DNA from: Bacteroidota bacterium
GTDB lineage: Bacteria; Bacteroidota; Rhodothermia; Rhodothermales; UBA10348
DNA: 8,608 nucleotides
Direction of reading: 5' to 3'
Assembly (NCBI GenBank): GCA_018623785.1
Contig: JAAZVD010000050.1
Location: 1-8,608 of the forward strand
Position 1 is the stretch's first letter. Every line of letters begins with the position of its first letter. The notes under the pieces were generated by a model. The model was given only the letters and a program-made list of their open reading frames with translations, was not told the DNA's origin and made no database searches. Positions 5,390 to 8,608 of this stretch are shown here, piece after piece. A program made the translations under genes and the position numbers.

Positions 5390-6535
5390 ATGAAAATCGG
5401 AATCACCTGCTATCCTGTGTATGGAGGCAGTGGTGTCGTAGCCACGGAGCTTGGCAAGGCGTTGGCTGCAAAAGGTCACTGCATCCACTTCATTGCGTAC
5501 TCGATGCCATTCCGGCTCGGTCACATTGCCGAGAACATCCGGTTCCATGAGGTCAATGTAAATGCCTATCCCCTCTTCGAATATCCCCCGTATACCCTGA
5601 ATCTGACCTCTAAAATAGTTGATACGGTCAAGTACGAGGAGCTGGATATCCTTCACATGCACTATGCCATTCCGCACGCCACCAGCGCGTTGTTGGCCCG
5701 GCAGATCCTGGAGAAGGAAGGGATTCGCATCCCCATCGTGACGACACTCCACGGAACCGACATAACGATTGTGGGACAGGACCCCTCGTTTGCGCCCGTG
5801 GTCAACTATTCCATCAATGAGTCCGATGGCGTCACTGCCGTATCCGATTGGCTCAGGGCTGAGACCCTGAAGTCTGACATCAATGCAGACATTGAGGTCA
5901 TTCCCAATTTCATTGACACCGATCGCTTCAGACGCCTTCCCCGGGAGCACTTCAAACAGGCCATTTGCCCGAACGGCGAAAAACTGTTGGTACATGTCTC
6001 CAACTTCCGACCGGTAAAGCGCGCCACAGAGGTCGTGGATGTCTTCCATCGCCTGCAACAGAAAGGACACGGTATCAAACTGTTGCTTGTCGGAGACGGA
6101 CCAGACCGCACCTCGGCAGAGCACCGGGCGCGTGACTTGGGCGTGTACGACGATGTTCGCTTCCTGGGCAAGCAAGAGCCGGTCGAGGAGATTCTGTCCA
6201 TCGCCGACGTCTTCATGATGCCATCCGGCTCGGAAACCTTCGGACTGGCAGCCTTGGAGGCCATGGCCTGTGGCGTGCCCGTCATCGCCAGTCGGATTGG
6301 AGGGTTGCCCGAACTCGTCATTGACGGCGAAACCGGCTTCCTGTGTGAGCTCGGGGACCTTGAAGGATACACCCAAGCTGCCGACCGACTCTTGAGTGAC
6401 AAAGATCTGCATGCACGGATGGCCACGGCATCACGCATCCGCGCACAGAACGAGTTCGATATCTCCAAGATCGTGCCACGCTACGAGGCCTACTACGAAC
6501 AGGTCATGGACAAAGCTGCCCTGGCAATACAGTAA
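5390..6535 (+). CDS. bshA: N-acetyl-alpha-D-glucosaminyl L-malate synthase BshA
   Basis: BshA is a cytosolic GT-B family 4 glycosyltransferase that joins GlcNAc from UDP-GlcNAc to L-malate, the first committed step of bacillithiol biosynthesis. The 381-residue product has the normal length and characteristic motifs: ITCYPVYGGSGVVATELG (5-22), HMHYAIPHA (89-97), LHGTDIT (120-126), IPNFID (171-176), SNFRPVKR (204-211), GDGPDR (235-240) and the E-x7-E element SETFGLAALE (E282, E290). These distinguish it from generic GT4 enzymes and indicate that the organism makes bacillithiol or a close relative. No bshB-type deacetylase or bshC is in the window. The ATG at 5390 gives the canonical MKIGITCYP start and has no Shine-Dalgarno sequence. 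The next gene starts 51 bases downstream on the same strand, so an operon is likely. Confidence 0.96.
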   Translation: MKIGITCYPVYGGSGVVATELGKALAAKGHCIHFIAYSMPFRLGHIAENIRFHEVNVNAYPLFEYPPYTLNLTSKIVDTVKYEELDILHMHYAIPHATSALLARQILEKEGIRIPIVTTLHGTDITIVGQDPSFAPVVNYSINESDGVTAVSDWLRAETLKSDINADIEVIPNFIDTDRFRRLPREHFKQAICPNGEKLLVHVSNFRPVKRATEVVDVFHRLQQKGHGIKLLLVGDGPDRTSAEHRARDLGVYDDVRFLGKQEPVEEILSIADVFMMPSGSETFGLAALEAMACGVPVIASRIGGLPELVIDGETGFLCELGDLEGYTQAADRLLSDKDLHARMATASRIRAQNEFDISKIVPRYEAYYEQVMDKAALAIQ

Positions 6536-6586
6536 CGTTTCGTAGGTATAGACAGGATCGCACTGCCATCTCATTCGCTTCAGGAT

Positions 6587-7651
6587 ATGGATGAACAGCA
6601 TCTCATCAGCCGTAAGAAGGCCCGCTACCCAGTCAGCGATTACCTGCAATCCTACCTGAAGCGTTACGGACGCATTCGAGCCGACTCCATTCGCTACGAC
6701 GATCTGCTTCGATTTACGGCAGCCACGGCCCTGTATAATGAGAAAGGCGAGGATACTCTGTGGACGACTGTGTTGTATCGGGATTCAGAGCGCCCAGAAA
6801 TCCACAGCAAGCTGCTCAATGCCTATGCCATTCTGAAGGCCGATGGTGATACCTCGATCACGACCGACCTGTACATCGACCGAGTAGACCAATGCAATCA
6901 TGGCAACACGCTACCCTTTCGCATTCGCGTGGTCAACCGCATCAACGAGAACTTTGACTATTTCTACGTCAAGAAGATTGATGCCAACCGGATCTACGGA
7001 CTGGAACTTGAGCATATTCTCTCACCCAACCGCGTCAATTACTTCATTCACCGGCGCACCATCATTGAAGAGCACATCATCGGCATCCCGGCTGATGCCT
7101 TTCTGCGTGAAAACCTACCTATTACGGATTTTGACCGGGTCCGCCTGGCCAAGGAATTTGTCAAGTTCAATGAGCGCTGCTTCGTGTCCTTGCTCGGGGA
7201 CATGCATTCGGGCAACTATGTCGTGGAGTTGACGAGGGATTTCGAACAATGGCACTTCCGGATCCACTCGATCGACTTTGATCAGCAAAGTCATCATTGG
7301 CGTAAAGAGGTCTACTTGCCTCAATTCTTCCACCAGAACGAGCCCCTGCTGCGACTGACGACGCAGCATCTGTCACCGGAAAACGTACTGCAGTATCAGA
7401 AAGAGGAGCGCAGTCTGATTGCCAACCGTGTGCGGGTTTCCGACAACCGCTTTAACGCACTCATGGAAGTCATGCGCGAAGACATCATTTCAACGGATAA
7501 AAACACCCAAGGGCTGGCCGCACAACTGGCACATCACTACGGAGATAACCGCTTCGAATCGTGCCAAACCATGGGCGACATCGTCCACCACTCCATCATG
7601 TTGTTGCTTGAGCCCTCTAAACCGGCCACCTCTCCACACTCACCGGTATGA
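6587..7651 (+). CDS. Unrecognised protein with protein-kinase-like motifs
   Basis: I do not recognise a named family for this soluble 354-residue protein, which has no signal peptide or membrane segment. Its middle reads like a kinase fold. YFYVKK (125-130) could be the ATP-binding strand with Lys129 or Lys130. ELEHIL (140-145) could be a C-helix with a partner Glu. RLAKEFVKFNERCFVSLLGDMHSGNYVVE (186-214) resembles the helix plus catalytic loop HGDxHxxN of aminoglycoside phosphotransferase or phosphoinositide-kinase type enzymes, giving D205, H207 and N210. HSIDFDQ (227-233) resembles the metal-binding DFG/DFD segment with D230. The substrate is unknown; a small molecule, lipid or protein would all fit. 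The last 110 residues are helical and charged, without known motifs. It follows bshA by 51 bases on the same strand, suggesting co-transcription. That it is a real gene is nearly certain; the kinase-like reading is inference. Confidence 0.85.
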   Translation: MDEQHLISRKKARYPVSDYLQSYLKRYGRIRADSIRYDDLLRFTAATALYNEKGEDTLWTTVLYRDSERPEIHSKLLNAYAILKADGDTSITTDLYIDRVDQCNHGNTLPFRIRVVNRINENFDYFYVKKIDANRIYGLELEHILSPNRVNYFIHRRTIIEEHIIGIPADAFLRENLPITDFDRVRLAKEFVKFNERCFVSLLGDMHSGNYVVELTRDFEQWHFRIHSIDFDQQSHHWRKEVYLPQFFHQNEPLLRLTTQHLSPENVLQYQKEERSLIANRVRVSDNRFNALMEVMREDIISTDKNTQGLAAQLAHHYGDNRFESCQTMGDIVHHSIMLLLEPSKPATSPHSPV

Positions 7652-7683
7652 TCCTGACAGTGGGGGCCCGGGTTTCATCGTGA

Positions 7684-8331
7684 TCAAAGGGGCTCCTGCC
7701 CGGTCAAAAATGGATTGGAACGGCGCTCCTGCCCGATGGTCGTCTCAGGGCCGTGCCCTGGCAATACCCTCACGTCGTCCCCAAGTGGCACGAGGACGTC
7801 AAAAATGGATCGCATGAGCGTGGGCAAAGATCCCTGCCACAAGTCGGTTCTCCCAATCGAGCCCGCGAACAAGACATCTCCGGCAAAAACGAGCCCCTCT
7901 TCACGGTCCAAAAAACTGACCGATCCTGGGGAATGCCCGGGAGTATGAAGGACCTCCCAGACCCGTTCACCAAAGGCGATATGCGTTCCCGGCTCGATAA
8001 GGGCGATGGGCTCGGGGGGCTCTTCCAACGCCACGCCGAACATGGCTGCCTGCGTTTCGGCCCGCTTCAGAAGCACAACCTCGGAAGCATGCACCTCGAT
8101 ACCTACCCCAAAGTGCTCAGCCAGCCGCTTGCATCCGAAAATATGGTCGATGTGCGCGTGGGTGAGCAGTATCCGTCGAAGCACGCCACCAAGGCTCTCG
8201 ATACAGGTAATGAGGCGCTCATGCTCAGCATCCGACTGGCTGGAGGGATCCACCAGAACGACATCGCCCGCGCTTTCGACCACGTAACAATTGGTTGAGA
8301 ACGGGTTGAAGGCAAATGATTTGATTATCAT
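7684..8331 (-). CDS. Metallo-beta-lactamase-fold hydrolase (YcbL / glyoxalase II-like)
   Basis: The 215-residue product is a compact cytosolic MBL-fold hydrolase. Metal ligands are all present: H58-x-H60-x-D62-H63 in THAHIDH, H133 in HTPGHSPGS, D152 in FAGDVLFAGSIGRTDL and H193 in LPGHGPETTIGQER. The GRTDL and final NPFL motifs place it with YcbL-type zinc hydrolases related to hydroxyacylglutathione hydrolase, which cleave thioesters of low-molecular-weight thiols. Because the organism has bshA, bacillithiol thioesters are a reasonable but unproven substrate. The ATG at 8329-8331 is chosen over one twelve codons upstream because MIIKSFAFNPFSTNCYVV matches the family's usual start. The C-terminus carries an extra GQEPL that repeats the preceding GQER codons. 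The gene converges on the kinase-like gene with 32 bases between stops and is divergent from the permease gene. Confidence 0.92.
   Translation of the reverse strand: MIIKSFAFNPFSTNCYVVESAGDVVLVDPSSQSDAEHERLITCIESLGGVLRRILLTHAHIDHIFGCKRLAEHFGVGIEVHASEVVLLKRAETQAAMFGVALEEPPEPIALIEPGTHIAFGERVWEVLHTPGHSPGSVSFLDREEGLVFAGDVLFAGSIGRTDLWQGSLPTLMRSIFDVLVPLGDDVRVLPGHGPETTIGQERRSNPFLTGQEPL
7692..7735. repeat. 11-bp direct repeat GCTCCTGCCCG in the 3' end of the MBL gene
   Basis: GCTCCTGCCCG occurs at 7692-7702 and 7725-7735, exactly 33 bases apart, so the copies are in frame and encode GQEP and GQER on the minus strand. It may be a small in-frame duplication that lengthened the C-terminus, or chance. 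Confidence 0.45.
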
Positions 8332-8400
8332 TGCGATGTCCTTTGGCGTTGTAGCCCCCGGCTGCAACGGAGATGGATTCAGATTCGGGACCGGGTTCCG

Positions 8401-8414
8401 GACAGGATCCTGTC
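8401..8414. repeat. Perfect 14-bp palindrome between MBL and permease genes
   Basis: GACAGGATCCTGTC is identical to its reverse complement and lies 67 bases before the preferred permease start and 70 bases before the MBL start. Its position between divergent genes suits a dimeric regulator operator. If the permease instead starts at 8373, the palindrome would be inside coding sequence. Confidence 0.5.
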
Positions 8415-8480
8415 AGCCTTCCACGTACGAACGGCGTCTCGAACCCTGATGTCGAAAAGAGCTTCTGCCACGCTTCGCCC

Positions 8481-8608
8481 ATGAAACTGTTTCACCGCAT
8501 GATCCTGCGCATGCTGCCCGGCCCTTTCCTGGCTTGGCTGGTGGTATTGCTGTTTCTGCTGGTAATGCAGTTTCTGATCAAGTACCTGCCTCAACTTGTA
8601 GGAAAAGG
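8481..8608 (+). CDS. LptF/LptG (YjgP/YjgQ) family permease, 5' fragment
   Basis: Only the first 42 codons are in the window; the gene runs off the right edge. The residues (MKLFHRMILRMLPGPF, a hydrophobic membrane segment about 15-36, then KYLPQLVGK) match the N-terminus of LptF/LptG permeases. These inner-membrane subunits work with LptB to extract lipopolysaccharide and pass it to LptC/LptA, so a Gram-negative envelope is implied. Whether it is LptF or LptG cannot be told from this fragment. The ATG at 8481 gives the family-typical start. An in-frame ATG at 8373 would add 36 Ser/Pro-rich residues, and no stop intervenes. A short overlapping frame of 11 codons (8449-8484) ends in TGA within the ATGA at the preferred start, which could couple translation. 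The gene is divergent from the MBL hydrolase gene. Confidence 0.85.
   Translation, partial: MKLFHRMILRMLPGPFLAWLVVLLFLLVMQFLIKYLPQLVGK

Noticed and set aside
5303..6412. 369-codon open frame antisense to bshA
   Set aside because: It covers most of the well-supported bshA gene in the opposite direction, its translation has no recognisable motif, and long antisense frames are common with this codon usage.
7621..7683. Terminator between the kinase-like gene and the MBL gene
   Set aside because: Only short GC-rich words (ACCGG/CCGGT, CCCGGG) are present; no stable stem with a T-run was found.
7753..8298. 181-codon + strand frame opposite the MBL hydrolase
   Set aside because: It is antisense to a gene with complete metal-ligand motifs and has no coding signature of its own.

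Overview
The window looks like chromosomal DNA from a Gram-negative member of the Bacteroidota/Rhodothermota/Balneolota lineage. Four things point there: a BshA-type bacillithiol glycosyltransferase, an LptF/LptG-type lipopolysaccharide permease start, a signal-peptide-bearing outer-membrane beta-barrel protein, and a single-RRM glycine-rich RNA-binding protein. Most starts have no Shine-Dalgarno sequence, and two upstream regions carry motifs resembling the TTG / TAnnTTTG promoters of that lineage. Base composition is moderately GC-rich. This placement is inferred from gene content; no rRNA or tRNA is present to confirm it.

Left part (31-2874): pdxJ (pyridoxine 5'-phosphate synthase) overlaps era (ribosome-assembly GTPase) by 11 bases on the + strand. 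pdxB (erythronate-4-phosphate dehydrogenase) runs convergently and ends 11 bases beyond era. Two enzymes of the DXP-dependent vitamin B6 pathway therefore flank era.

Middle part (2875-5389): a 382-base stretch without a convincing gene holds several dyads and DnaA-box-like words. It is followed by an exported SleB-type cell-wall hydrolase (+), a perfect 16-bp hairpin serving as a shared terminator, the RRM protein (-) and the outer-membrane beta-barrel protein (-). The RRM gene has a structured leader: an intrinsic terminator hairpin lies about 75 bases before its start, and a second stem ends just before the ATG.

Right part (5390-8608): bshA (first step of bacillithiol synthesis) is followed at 51 bases by an unrecognised 354-residue protein whose motifs suggest a protein-kinase-like fold (GDMHSGN ... 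SIDFD). A convergent metallo-beta-lactamase-fold hydrolase of the YcbL/glyoxalase II type comes next. A divergent, window-truncated LptF/LptG-type permease follows; a perfect 14-bp palindrome lies between the two divergent starts.

Most of the window is housekeeping. No mobile element, CRISPR array, toxin-antitoxin pair or defence cluster was seen. The best candidates for something undescribed are the kinase-like protein next to bshA and the terminator-plus-stem leader of the RRM gene.
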